DNA of 64,000 nucleotides from Daphnia pulex (Eukaryota; Arthropoda; Branchiopoda; Diplostraca; Daphniidae). Shown here one piece after another: positions 48,680 to 58,367 of this stretch. The number at the start of each line of letters is the position of its first letter. Within the stretch, counting starts at the first letter, position 1. The translations under genes were made by a program, and so were the position numbers. The notes under the pieces are model-generated. The model was not told where the DNA came from. It did no database searches and saw only the letters and a list, made by a program, of their open reading frames with translations. Location: positions 6,160,501 to 6,224,500 of the forward strand of contig NC_060028.1 in the NCBI RefSeq assembly GCF_021134715.1. The letters run 5' to 3'.

Positions 48680-48809
48680 CTTTTAAACCGACCACATTTA
48701 GAGAATGTCCACCACACGGCACATATTTCGCTTTTTCATTTAACGCTTTGATGCGAGCTTGCAGACCGTTGTACTGGCCAGACATATCGGAAGCATTGTA
48801 ATACGACAT
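48680..48809 (-). mobile_element. hAT-type / ZMYM1-like transposase fragment
   Basis: The minus-strand peptide MSYYNASDMSGQYNGLQAR..KAKYVPCGGHSLNVVGLKAKKY matches the well-known DUF4371/hAT pattern (DNASNMSGKYNGMQA...YxPCxxHSLNLVG). It covers only the catalytic-core segment. Stops lie immediately upstream and similarity is lost downstream. Dead fragment. Confidence 0.75.
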
Positions 48810-49609
48810 TCCATTACATAAATTTCATAGGTCTCTAAAAATTTAAAGACAATCGGCCAGATATTCGCCAGTGTGACGAGCAATCAGAAAAAATTAACAA
48901 ATCTCCCAACTTGTCAATTATGTTTCATGGACATAACATTTTATATTTGAATTCTCTTTACATGTTGAAACAGTTTGAGATTGCACACTCAAATACATTT
49001 TGCATATTCATAAATTTTATGTTATTCAGAGATCAGTTATTCAAATTGCCCAACATACGTCTTCAAAGATACCAAGATCACGGTCGAAGGTTGGAATTTG
49101 CCTGGATGAAAGGAGAAATTTTTTTCCCTGGAAAAAGTCTCATCAGTGGTACAACCTAGTGCAATTTATTTATTTGTTAAAAAATTTGGATCAATAAGGA
49201 ACTTATTGATTTCGAAACCTAAGAGAGTAAAAAAAAATTCACTGAAAAACTATTTTCTTGGAGTACAAGAGGCCAAAAGATGTGGCTAGTTTTTTTTATC
49301 GTTGTGAATTGAACGAAATGAATTAGTTTCAGGCTAGGATAAGGGGATTCATTGTTTTCCACGTCATTAAAGGGGATTCTCCAGATAATTTCTTTTTGAA
49401 GTTCTTCGAGTTCAACACGGTTCCAAAATTCTCGCTCATAAATGATATGTCACGTTCTTTTGTTGTTCAGGTGATCGCCAGATTGCTTCAAATCACCTGA
49501 ACCTTGCATATAGAAATTTTATTGTATCAAAAATCCAGATTTTAATACTTTCAATTTGTGACATCACACCTCGCATGAAGTGTAGACGATACGGAAACGA
49601 TGGCTGATG
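48810..49609. other. Accessory DNA, no supported gene
   Basis: Short plus-strand frames at 48911-49197 overlap in different frames and lack splice sites. They could be more of a dead transposon, but I cannot assign them. Confidence 0.35.
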
Positions 49610-49745
49610 AGATGACTCTGGGAACGTAGTCGGTAAAAGCTAGGAGAAAGCCATCGGAGAAAATGTCGGAGAGAAGGCGGGTAAAAAAAACGTCAGATAT
49701 TAGGAATACATTACCGTTGGCCAAGTTCTTAATGACGCTGATTCT
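49610..49745 (+). pseudogene. Glycine-zipper-like repeat remnant 3
   Basis: Reads GNVVGK..EKAIGENVGEKAGKK, then ..VGQVLNDADS. It shares about 70 bases with remnant 2 (GGGAACGTAGT, TGTCGGAGAGAAGGCGGGTAAA). Stops interrupt the frame. Confidence 0.45.
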
Positions 49746-50232
49746 CAAGTACGTTAAATCTATGATAAGTGTGTTGCTAAAAGTACTTGTTCTGTAAACA
49801 TACTTAATTTCATTTTATAAACATACTTATTTTTTTGTAAGCATGTTACACTTCGAAGAAGCATGAAATTTTGCTTTTCAGTTTGTTTATAATTCTTACC
49901 AAAAAGCGTAACGTGTTAAGTAATCTTAAAGTGCTAAAATAGGACTAAAATAAGCATCCTACCGAGCTGCTGTGTAGCTTTTAACTGTCGGTCAACAGTA
50001 TCAAAATAATGTTTTACCTGTCTGACAAGAAAAGACTTCAAATAAGGATAACTAGGAAATTATGTTGAATCGCGTCGGATTTATGCGGGGGGTTTTTTTT
50101 TGCAAGATTTTTGCGGGATTTTGAAGAAAATCGTGCAAGATAAAGTGCAGGATTTAAAAAAAAAACGGATTTTCGGGCTTTTTTAGGCAACCCTGCACGA
50201 CTTTGCTATTTCAGAAGTGGCAGCACTGCTGG

Positions 50233-50724
50233 TTATGGAACAACGATCATCTCGTTCGTGGTTTGCGTATTGACGTCCATGTTGCCATGGACCACACGCT
50301 GAGTACTGTCGTCGTTGAGTACAGTGCACCAGGTCTCTCCATCACTGGAATAACGGACTTGAAACAAGCAAAATTTAGTTAAATTTTTCAGTCCAAATAA
50401 TTATCCATGAGAGTCTGAAACAATACCAGCGTATGACTCGATCCAATTAACACAAACAATGTCGACTGATTCTCAGCAGGGCAAGGGGATTTTGGTTGTA
50501 CCGTTGCTGCACAATGAACAAAAGTTTTAGTCTTGATTATTAATATGTAAAAATGTAACAACTTACTCGAAAAATCTCAGAAACAACCTTGAAGATTAAT
50601 TTTTGTTAGAAAAAATTCTTCTGTGGTTAAAATCTGGGCCTTGGACTCAAGTTCTTGGATCAGGGAACCCAAAACAGACGCAGCAGACTGTTCATGTTGA
50701 GCATTGTATGGGTCAACATCACTC
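50233..50724 (-). CDS. Partial gene with a discoidin (F5/8 type C)-like exon
   Basis: Two splice-bounded minus-strand exons are clear: 50724-50588 (acceptor TTTTCAG, donor GTTGTT), encoding SDVDPYNAQHEQSAASVLG..ITTEEFF-like helical sequence, and 50357-50233, encoding RYSSDGETWCTVLNDD..VVHGNMDVNTQT and then a stop. The YSSDG.TW...V..GN.D.NT pattern is that of discoidin/F5/8C domains, but the domain is cut short before its end. A middle exon at about 50510-50420 is uncertain. Either a truncated gene or a pseudogene of a secreted lectin-like protein. Confidence 0.4.
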
Positions 50725-50853
50725 CTGAAAACAGAATCGTTTAATAGAACTGAAAACACCATTTAAATAATGAAAGCGAATTAGTATTTTGAGGCTTTCG
50801 TCTAGTACGAAATCGGCAATGGCCGATAGCTGTCATAAACAACTACTGGCCAG

Positions 50854-51814
50854 ACGAAGCCTTTTCTGACGGGGAAAGATGGATTTGTCGTCGAATCAGA
50901 TCGCTCCAAATTCAAAGTGTTCTATGGCCAAAGAACATTTTCAGAATTTCCTGAAAAAGACAAAGGAAGACAAAGAAGCACATTAGTTTTTGTTCTGGTC
51001 GCGAAAAAGAACGTCGTTTTTACCATGGCTTCCAAATTTCATTGCAATTTTGAATTAGAACTTGCAGATGATTTCATGGAAATTACAGATACACTGACCG
51101 CAGTAGTTGGAGATAATGTAAGTGCCCTTTACCTTTTGCTCTATTTATATATCAATGTTGTATGATGAATGTACATGTAGGACTATGGCAAACTTTCACA
51201 CATACACATACACACTCTCACACACTCAATGATGAATATCCATGTTGGAATATTAACAAAATTTCATACACACTTTGTGTGTGTCACACACACAACCTTG
51301 TCCACACACACTTGTCTACACTTGTCCACTTGTCACTTGTCCACACACACTTGAAAAATTGAAATTGCGAACACAAATCACCAACCCAACGGCACTGCTG
51401 ATTCAGATCGAAGAATATCAATGTTGGAATATTAGCCAACTTTCGCACACACTTTTTCGCTAAAATAAATAATCTCACAAAATCGGTCACAATTCACAGT
51501 CACAATTGGTCACACACATGATTTTATCACAACAAACACAGTTTGTTCACTAGTTTTCACACTTCGAGTCTTGATCTTTCTCTGATTTTTTTCGTCTGCA
51601 TTTTGGACGTTGCCAGATTTACGTTGACAACCCATCGGGAGGATGGAGCGGAGGCATCGGAGTCCAAGGCGAGAGTTGCCAATACAATGCTGTTCGACAG
51701 CCCGATGTTTACGTCCAGGACCGTCATCTATTGCTCGACTCTGGTGAAACGAACATTAATCCAGGCAATCTAGCTTCAACGCAACAACCATCTCTCCAAA
51801 ATGTCGACGCACAA
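50854..51814 (+). CDS. Two-exon fragment of an unidentified protein gene
   Basis: Exon A is 50854-51117 (acceptor GGCCAG, donor GTAAGT), encoding KPFLTGKDGFVVESDRSKF..VFYGQRTFSEFPEKD..FELELADDFMEIT.. . Exon B is 51617-51814 (acceptor TTGCCAG, donor GTAAGG), encoding IYVDNPSGGWSGGIGVQGE..QPDVYVQDRHLLLDSGE... Both are phase 0 and join cleanly across a 499-bp intron that contains a CA-rich minisatellite. Composition is protein-like throughout. No start or end is found. I do not recognise the family. Confidence 0.45.
51167..51480. repeat. CA-rich minisatellite with three diverged units
   Basis: A motif of the form GA(T/A)(G)AATxTxCATGT(T/A)GGAxTAT..C(A/C)AAxTTTC.CACACA occurs at about 51167, 51229 and 51411, separated by CACACA/TGTGTG microsatellite. 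It lies inside the intron of the preceding feature. Confidence 0.65.
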
Positions 51815-53301
51815 GTAAGGAAAACCACATACCCACTTTATTGGTGTGTTTTTGTATACTCTGGAAGACGTCCAAGATAAGCAACATGACGGCCACGTTA
51901 GTCACGACGCCTAGAACGGCGATCAGATAGAGTAGGCTGGCTTCGATTGAACTGCTTGTCGGACAGTTGAAAGTCCTCCTTCAATTTTTCGTATCGCAGC
52001 TGCCACCAAATCGCAAATTAGAACCGATAATCATTTTCTTCTTTTTCTTCGGAAATTTCTGGTTTCACCCCCTGGTTTTTTTTGTTGTTTTGTTTTTTTC
52101 GAGCTCATAGTTGCAATCAATCAATCACGTTCACTCTATTTGTTGGGTGACCTTGTTTTTTTGTTTGGTGGGGTGGGAGGGTTATCTCTGCCACCACCGC
52201 TCGTTAGTTGCTTGTAATGTATGTAGAGTTTTTACACACTCTAATGGACAGAGACGCGTTAGGACTTGGGTTGGTGGTGGCGATCCGGCTGTAAAAGAAC
52301 CAACACACATGCACACACCCACGCAAAGTTTCCAGCTCCAGCAGAATGGGAGAGAGAGAGAGATCGAGGGAGAGAAAAGGGGACGAGCGCCAATGGTCAA
52401 GTTTTGTCTAGTGGCTGGATGGATGGAGGGGGAACACTGTCGGATCGTTTCTGTTGATCCTGAATAGAACGTTTGTGGACGACTAACGCAGTACACGCAG
52501 ACAGATAGAGCGAGGTGAGTTTTGAGCCAGAATCACGTTGGCTAGGAGTTGGTGCAGGCGCATGTGCTCATAGTGTTGGAGGATCTGCGACTCATCCATC
52601 CATCGCGATTCCGCGCGCGCGCTCCGATCATCCGCCTCTCTGGCTCTTTTTGCCTCTTCTTAAAAAGTTGCGGTACTTTGCGGCTGCGAGAAAAGGAGGG
52701 AACCCCGACAGTCGCTTCTCGATTTGACGTCTCTTGTGTGAAATTTTGTAATAAGCAGAAGGCGGAAGAGAGGAGGGAAATGCTTTTCTTTTTAGCCCCC
52801 AACTCATTGCTGTTAATGACATGTAAAGACATGTAAGTGCCGCCGCCGCTTCCGGAAGGAATCCCGTGAAGGAGGAAGGTGGGAGGATTTATGTCCGCTT
52901 TATTTGCGCTTTTTGCCTTTTCCCCATTCGGAGGAGTGGCCGTCTCTTTTCTGCCTCTGTTTCCGCTTTGCCATATGAAGTGCACAATAGCGTGATGTAT
53001 TCGATTGCAATTTTGACATTAGACTAACTCAACCGCTAATCGATTTCGAATGTTCCTTCCTTCACTCCTCGTCTCCTCCATTCATCCTTGGATGGGGCAG
53101 CTGGATCCATCCGGCCCACAGGATTTGTTTTCCCTTTTTTTCCCCTGTTGCGTGATTTAAGACTAGACAAATTTTTATCAAAAATTCTATCTTCAATAAA
53201 CCGAAAGACCAAAACTTTATTTTCTGTAAGTATTCCAAAATGATGTTTCCAATACGTAGAAGGCGGGAGGTGGGTGGAATGCATAAGAGAAAGGAATCAT
53301 A
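51815..53301. other. GC-richer intergenic stretch with a possible non-coding first exon
   Basis: Open frames occur on all frames here but none is supported. At about 52430-52514 a segment ends in AGAGCGAG|GTGAGT, a good donor on the plus strand, and could be an untranslated first exon of an unseen transcript. Confidence 0.3.
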
Positions 53302-53860
53302 CTAAGCTACTACGGTCAATGCCGGAGTGTGAACATGATGGATCTCGTAATGGGGAGCCACTGGAACTGGGACAAGGAAAGCGTATGGCGTTGCCACTTG
53401 TACCTGGACAGCAACTTTGTCGATGTTGACTTTTGTAAGATGCTGGACGGTCACCTGGGTAGTCACTTCGGAGATGTTACGGACTGGTGCAAGGACCTTT
53501 TCCTGCAGGGGCCGCCGCTTTGGTTGGCGATTGGGTGGACGGTTGGACCGTCATGCGGACGTGCTGGATTGGAGTTTCTTTCATTTCTTCCGGTCGCTTG
53601 CGAATGACCAGCGGAGACAGTGCCGATGTCCCCCCAACGGAAGAACTTCTGATGGCTCCGTTGATCTGACTGGCCTGCGGCAATGCAGTCGGCATCATCC
53701 GCATGTTGATGGCAGGTTTCTGCTCTTCCGGCTGAGGCAATTTGCTGGCGATTCGAGATCGAGATTCGAGATTCGGCTTTAATGGCCGCCTTGTGGATGG
53801 CGATCTGCAACGTTTCCCCGGGGTGAACAAAACGGCCGAAGGATCCATTTTCAAATCAGA
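53302..53860 (-). pseudogene. C-terminal part of a cuticle-type protein gene, frameshifted
   Basis: The end frame encodes QEKVLAPVRNISEVTTQVT.., then HLTKVNIDKVAVQVQVATPY and HYEIHHVHTPALTVVA, with a stop at 53304-53302. This Val/Thr/His-rich texture is typical of secreted arthropod cuticular proteins. Immediately upstream the better frame is a different one (53854-53477: QINGAIRSSSVGGTSALS.., KETPIQHVRMTVQPSTQSP), so one frameshift falls at about 53480-53540. It pairs with the N-terminal part at 55164-55541. Confidence 0.6.
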
Positions 53861-55163
53861 ACTCGTCTGGCAATCCTCTTATGGCACCGACGATGCGGAT
53901 GGTTCAGGAGCCTTGACCTGTTCGGCCTCTTTGGCTCCTAAATTCAAAACGCCAAACGTCACCACTTCCTCCACTTCCTCCTCATATTCTACCTCCTCGC
54001 TCTCCTCCGGCTCCTTAGGAACTAACTTCTCTTCAGCTTTGACCTGCTGGACCAGTTTCTCCACTTGCTTCTCTTCCGCCTGGATTGGTTGTTGCACTTT
54101 GGGGCTGTCAGCAGCGGCTGTTTGGGAGGGCTTCATGGAGAGGACCCAACTGAGTCCCGATTTGCTGGGCATGAGACCGGCCGCCATGACGACAGGTGAC
54201 GGCGGATCAGGTGAGAGCGGAGTCTGCGGTGCGGATGACAAATCGATGGATCCGATCCGGTCGACTGACGAGCTGCGGCTGCTGCAGTTCCAGTTGAATT
54301 TCCTCAGCGAAATCGACTTGATTTTCGGCGTGTTGAACGGAGATGATCCAGCGGCGCCGATGCTTTCACTCTACATAAAAGGTTTCAGCAACCTGGGCGC
54401 GTACAATTCGCCCAGCGATTTTTGTTTCAGCAGCGGATAGGACGACGGCTCCGACATTTTCAATTTGAATGAAGCCGGCGGCGATTTGTGCCATCCGCTT
54501 CCGCTCGGATGTCTTCCATCGATTTTCGGATTCCCGCCGACAGGCGGATGAATTTCCTCAAATCGACGCTGACTTGTTCGTCCATTCCGGTCGTCGTTTG
54601 AGATCGTTCCACTTTCTTTTTAGCCAATTTCACCTTCCAGGGAACGTTGGAATTGTTGTTGCTCTTATTCCGGCTACTGTTGCTGAGACTGCTGGAAGAA
54701 TCCGAATTCTTGATTTCTTCCGGCTGCTTTTCCATTACCTTTTCCGGTTGTTTCTGTTTTTCCACCGGCCGTTCGACTGGCCGTTCAACCGGTTTTTGTT
54801 GTTTGTCAACTGGCCGTTCTGGTTGTTTCAACTGGACAACGGGCCGTTCGGGTTGTTGTTGTTGTTTCTGCACTGGCCGCTCTGATTGAACTTGTTTCTG
54901 CACAGGCCGTTCGGGTTGTTTCTGTTTCTGTAGAGGCCGTGCCGGCTGCTGGAGAGTCAAGGCCGTTACCTTGGCAGTAGGAGGCGTTTGAGGCGTCTGC
55001 GGTCGTGAGTTTTGATGCGACGGTGGCGAGGCCGGCAGCTGGACTTTGTTCAACGAGAAGGAAGGCAACCGGACGGCCGGCCTGGCGGGAATTTTAGGCG
55101 TGACGAGAGGAGCTGAATTCAATTCCGGTTGGACAAATCGACCGCGAATGCTATTATGAGCTA
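53861..55163 (-). pseudogene. Pro/Gln-rich protein fragment inserted between two cuticle-gene parts
   Basis: Reading downward, frame one (55122-54460, open further upstream to about 55185 as GRPINVIAHNSIRGRFVQPE) has about eight ERPV/ARPL repeats (KQPERPV, QSERPV, EKQKQPEK), then a Ser/Asn run, VPWKVKLAKKKVERSQ and VSVDLRKFIRLSAGIRKSMED. At about 54470 the frame shifts to SFKLKMSEPSSYPLLKQKSL, meets a stop at about 54372, and continues SESIGAAGSSPFNTPKIKSI..SAPQTPLSPDPPSP..EEVEYEEEVEEVV to a stop at 53879. One frameshift and one nonsense codon in an otherwise coherent disordered intracellular protein. It is unlike the cuticle parts on either side, so it is probably an inserted gene fragment. 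Confidence 0.55.
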
Positions 55164-55541
55164 TTACGTTAATGGGACGGCCTTTTCCGTGGGTTCTTCT
55201 TTCTTGGCCACGGGAATAACATCAGGATCGGCGACAGTCCCATCTGCTTTTTTGGTCTCGACGCCGACATAGTCGTCCGAGGGAGCGACGGCGACTGCTA
55301 TTAAAGCGGCCAGAGGAGCGACGACGAATGGAGTCAAATTCAGTTTCAGGATTGTGGCAGAATGGCCGACCACGACGGGAGTGTCAGCGTAGTGAACTCT
55401 GGTCTCAACGGTTGGAGTAGCGTGAACGACATGTAGGCCTACCGGAGATGGATAGGCTGCTGGAAACGGAAATGTGTGCGGGTAGACCAGATGTAGCGGT
55501 GCGGATATGCCGGTGGCATCCACCAAAGAGAAAATAGTGAT
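55164..55541 (-). CDS. N-terminal part of a cuticle-type secreted protein, first exon missing
   Basis: The exon begins after a good acceptor (GCGTTGCAG) at 55542 with ITIFSLVDATGISAPLHLVY, which looks like the end of a signal peptide whose start codon would sit in a tiny upstream exon. It continues with YPHTFPFPAAYPSPVGLHVV, TPVVVGHSATILKLNLTPFV and SDDYVGVETKKADGTVADPD..EKAVPL, then a stop at 55166-55164. Alternating hydrophobic/Pro/Val/His texture is cuticular. I found no ATG exon in the 200 bases upstream. The downstream half lies beyond the Pro/Gln-rich insert, so the gene is likely broken. Confidence 0.55.
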   Translation of the reverse strand: MTIFSLVDATGISAPLHLVYPHTFPFPAAYPSPVGLHVVHATPTVETRVHYADTPVVVGHSATILKLNLTPFVVAPLAALIAVAVAPSDDYVGVETKKADGTVADPDVIPVAKKEEPTEKAVPLT

Positions 55542-55663
55542 CTGCAACGCAACAAACAAAAAGGATCTTTAATATTATTTGATTCCGAAATAGTTTTTAC
55601 CCTTTTAAAATACAAATAAATTTAAAAAAATAAAATAAATTAAAATAAATTTTGCCTTAACAG

Positions 55664-57595
55664 ATGGAAATCCTTCTAGAACAATATAAAAAAACGAGAA
55701 GTGAAATAGAACTTATATTGAAACAAATAAATTCTATTGTCGCTTTTACACCTATTTGGTGTGCAGAAACGCTATGTGAAACATTTTGATTCTTTTTCTA
55801 CAATTCAAATACCATGTCAAGAGGTTTTCGCAAAGAATATGAGGTATATGATTAGGAATTTCTCTAAAATACAGTAACTGTTATTTTTTTAAAATTAAGA
55901 ATATTGAACCAAAAGCGCAAATTTGTTTCGAAAAATTGGCTTTTGCAAGCGCGGTAGATGCCTTTTATAGGAAAAAAGTGAAATTTCTACAATTGGACGG
56001 AAAAGTAAAAATTGCTGAAGGAATCCTTGGTAATTTTTAAATTTAATCAAACATAATTATAACCACTAATAAAACTTTTTCATAATAGAAAACATCACGA
56101 AAATTAATCCAGATGAATTTCATTCTGGTGGGCAAGTCGTTCATCACAAAATCTATGACAGTTTTAACCATTTCCAGAAATCGTACTGTCAATTCTGTGA
56201 TAATTATTTCGATGGCTCTTCACCTTGAAGTAGACACATCAAAAGCCAACACCCGATGGAATTTGTAAAAGCTGTTACACAATACTATTCCATTGCGACC
56301 AAATTGGCTACTCCAAACGTCCAAGCTGCTTTGCGCTTGATGAAAACTAGCGTTTTTGGATTAGACCAATTATAACTCTTATTGGATCCAGTATTGCTGG
56401 TATAACTATTAATTTTTATTTTTATAAAGAAAATATTAACGCTTTTTTCCTAGAACATCCTTGATCAACACGTTCGTATAATCGCGGAGCGCAACGACAC
56501 CGAGCGCCACGGCGCCCAGCGCACCTCGTCGGCGCCCAACGATGGCCAACAGAACCTGACAGCGCGCTACTCGACTGAGTTCAACGGCGCCAATCGCACA
56601 TCGTCTGCGTCCAATCAACTGAACTTGGCATCCAGCAGCTCGACTGAGCGCAACGGCGCCCAGCGCACTTCGTCTGCGCCCAATCAACTGAACTTTACAT
56701 CCAGCAGCTAGAATGAGCGCAACGGCGCCCAGCGCACTTCGTCTGCGCCCAATCAACTGAACTTTACATCAAGCAGCTTGAATGAGCGCAACGGCGCCAA
56801 TCGCACCTCGTCTGCGTCCAATCAACTGAACTTGGCATCCGGCAGCTCGACTGAGCGCAACGGCACCAATCGCACATCGTCTGCGTCCAATCAACTGAAC
56901 TTTACATCCAGCAGCTCGACTGAGCGCAACGGCGCTCAGCGCACTTCGTCTGCGCCCAATCAACTGAACTTTACATCCAGCAGCTTGACTGAGCGCAACG
57001 GCGCCAATCGCACATCGTCTGCGTCCAATCAACTGAACTTGGCATCCCGCTCACAACAGAAAATTACGTCGTTTTTTTATAAATCAAATTCGGCAAATCT
57101 TGCGGAGCCCGGTGGTTGTGGGAGCAGCGGAGGAGGAAATGAATATCGTCCACCCCAACCCAGTGGTGGAGCTGATTGTCGTGATGATCCCAACGGAGAC
57201 AGACGTCCAGCGGCACCTTCTGCATCCAGCGCGGATGAAGCGACACGAGTACGAAGATTGGAAGAGCCCAAAGCGCCCGTAAGTTTCCCATCTTTTCTAT
57301 TACACTGTTTGTTAATCTGACAAAATTAATTTCTTTCAAGATGTTTGAGAATAGCAACGCGTTTGCCTACCAGCCGCCCAGTTTTCAAGCTTCTGGTTAC
57401 TCGCAGTTAAACGAGAGGGTTACTTTCCTAGAACGCCAATTGGTACAAGAAAAACGCTTGCGTTTGGAACTCGAAGATAATTTCAGAAAAAATCAGATTC
57501 AAGTTCAAAACAAACGATTGGAAGTGGTACGTGGAACAAATGTCAACATCAACGACTACCTAAAACGATCGAAGGAACAAGTAGATTTCCAATAA
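55664..57595 (+). pseudogene. C2H2-finger / 69-bp-repeat / PIP-box-like / coiled-coil gene with four in-frame stops
   Basis: Five exons with GT/AG borders join in frame: 55664-55843, 55900-56029, 56089-56399, 56454-57278 and 57341-57595. Stops lie at 55787 (TGA), 56226 (TGA), 56373 (TAA) and 56709 (TAG), yet there is no frameshift in about 1700 coding bases. The product would have a coil (MEILLEQYKKTRSEIELIL); a C2H2 finger CQFCDNYFDGSSP-stop-SRHIKSQH whose spacing is correct if the stop is one residue; about seven 23-residue repeats (TERNGAQRTSSAPNQLNFTSSS); then QQKITSFF, which fits the PCNA-binding consensus QxxIxxFF; and a coiled coil (LNERVTFLERQLVQEKRLRLE). Both TGA codons could come from CGA by C-to-T change. 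Alternative readings are separate short genes, or stop readthrough. The family is not recognised. Confidence 0.6.
56560..57055 (+). repeat. 69-bp coding tandem repeat, about seven units
   Basis: Units of 69 bp (23 codons) alternate two types, ..GANRTSSASNQLNLAS.. and ..GAQRTSSAPNQLNFTS.., which suggests expansion by a two-unit block. A degenerate eighth unit lies upstream at about 56480-56560. GC content is far above the surroundings. Confidence 0.9.
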
Positions 57596-57605
57596 TATCT
57601 AACAG

Positions 57606-57745
57606 ATAGGAGAGGAAATTTACTTTGCCAGTGCCACGGAAACCCGCCTGCTTTGTTTGTTGAAAACAAAAATTACTGGATGTGCTCAAAGAGGACCAGA
57701 CAAGCCGGAAAATGTTGTTTATTTATCCCTAATGCGCTGTTTTAA
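57606..57745 (+). CDS. GRF-type zinc-finger-like exon
   Basis: After an acceptor (ATCTAACAG) the frame reads RRGNLLCQCHGNPPALFVEN.., NYWMCSKRTRQAGKCCLFIP and a stop at 57743-57745. The pattern C-x-C(H)..PA....N...W.C......CCLF resembles the GRF zinc finger (CxC..PA..N.GR.F..C...C.FF), though the central GR is absent. It lies 11 bp after the coiled-coil exon's stop. A join needs a cryptic donor inside that exon, so membership in the same gene is uncertain. Confidence 0.4.
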
Positions 57746-57920
57746 TTCGATGATTCGGCTGAGCCTGGCAAAAGTCGTCATTCTTCTTCTTCTTTTTCCC
57801 TACCGTTTGATCGTATTTCTTCTCCCTCCCTGTCTGTAAAATTTGTCTCCACCCAGCTATTATTGTACGCCATGTGTCAGGTCATGTTCAGCCGTGATAT
57901 TACTCTGCCAGTCTATATAG

Positions 57921-58295
57921 CTACCACCGATCTATAGTAAACGCCGTCCTCCACCAGAAAACAATCATTCTACATAATTTTGGCGGATCAGCAGTAGGGT
58001 AGTATTCTGGAGTCTTGGTGTAGTAACTGAGAGTCGCATAAGCGGCGCTGATGTAGTATGGCGCTAGTGTGGTGTAGTAAGACAAGCCCATTGGCCCATC
58101 TTCTATGTTCGCGACCGAGAAGGGAGTTGAAATGTTGCTGCTAGCACTGAAAGTGCATGACGTGGCACGTTGACGTGCATGACGTGGCACGTTGACGTGC
58201 ATGACGTTGGTCACTAATGCAGGTTTATCCACATGAATGTCGTGAACAACTTCACCAGAGCGTATTTCAAAAGGGGCAGAAGGAAGGCGGATCAA
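57921..58295 (-). pseudogene. Tyr/Pro-rich cuticle-type protein remnant with a 21-bp duplication
   Basis: The minus-strand frame ends YYTTLAPYYISAAYATLSYY, TKTPEYYPTADPPK.., the YYTxxxPxYY style of arthropod cuticle and structural proteins. Upstream the frame holds a 21-bp tandem duplication (CATGACGTGGCACGTTGACGTG, about 58157-58205). No start, signal peptide or splice acceptor is convincing. Likely a decayed cuticle gene. Confidence 0.45.
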
Positions 58296-58367
58296 AAAGA
58301 GAGCATACTACGGTACGAGAAGAATCTATTTCTAAGTAGAGGACTAATATTGAAGAGGAATGCCTAC

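Noticed and set aside
52111..52985. Several frames over 90 codons on both strands
   Set aside because: Frames overlap on all phases, composition tracks local GC, and no acceptor/donor pairs join them.
54469..54889. Plus-strand Phe/Leu/Arg-rich frames of 138 and 80 codons
   Set aside because: Antisense of the Pro/Gln-rich repeat region; the minus-strand reading is far more protein-like.
56436..57032. Minus-strand frames with IGRRR..GAVAL repeats
   Set aside because: Antisense of the 69-bp repeat. The plus strand has the splice sites and joins upstream and downstream exons in phase.
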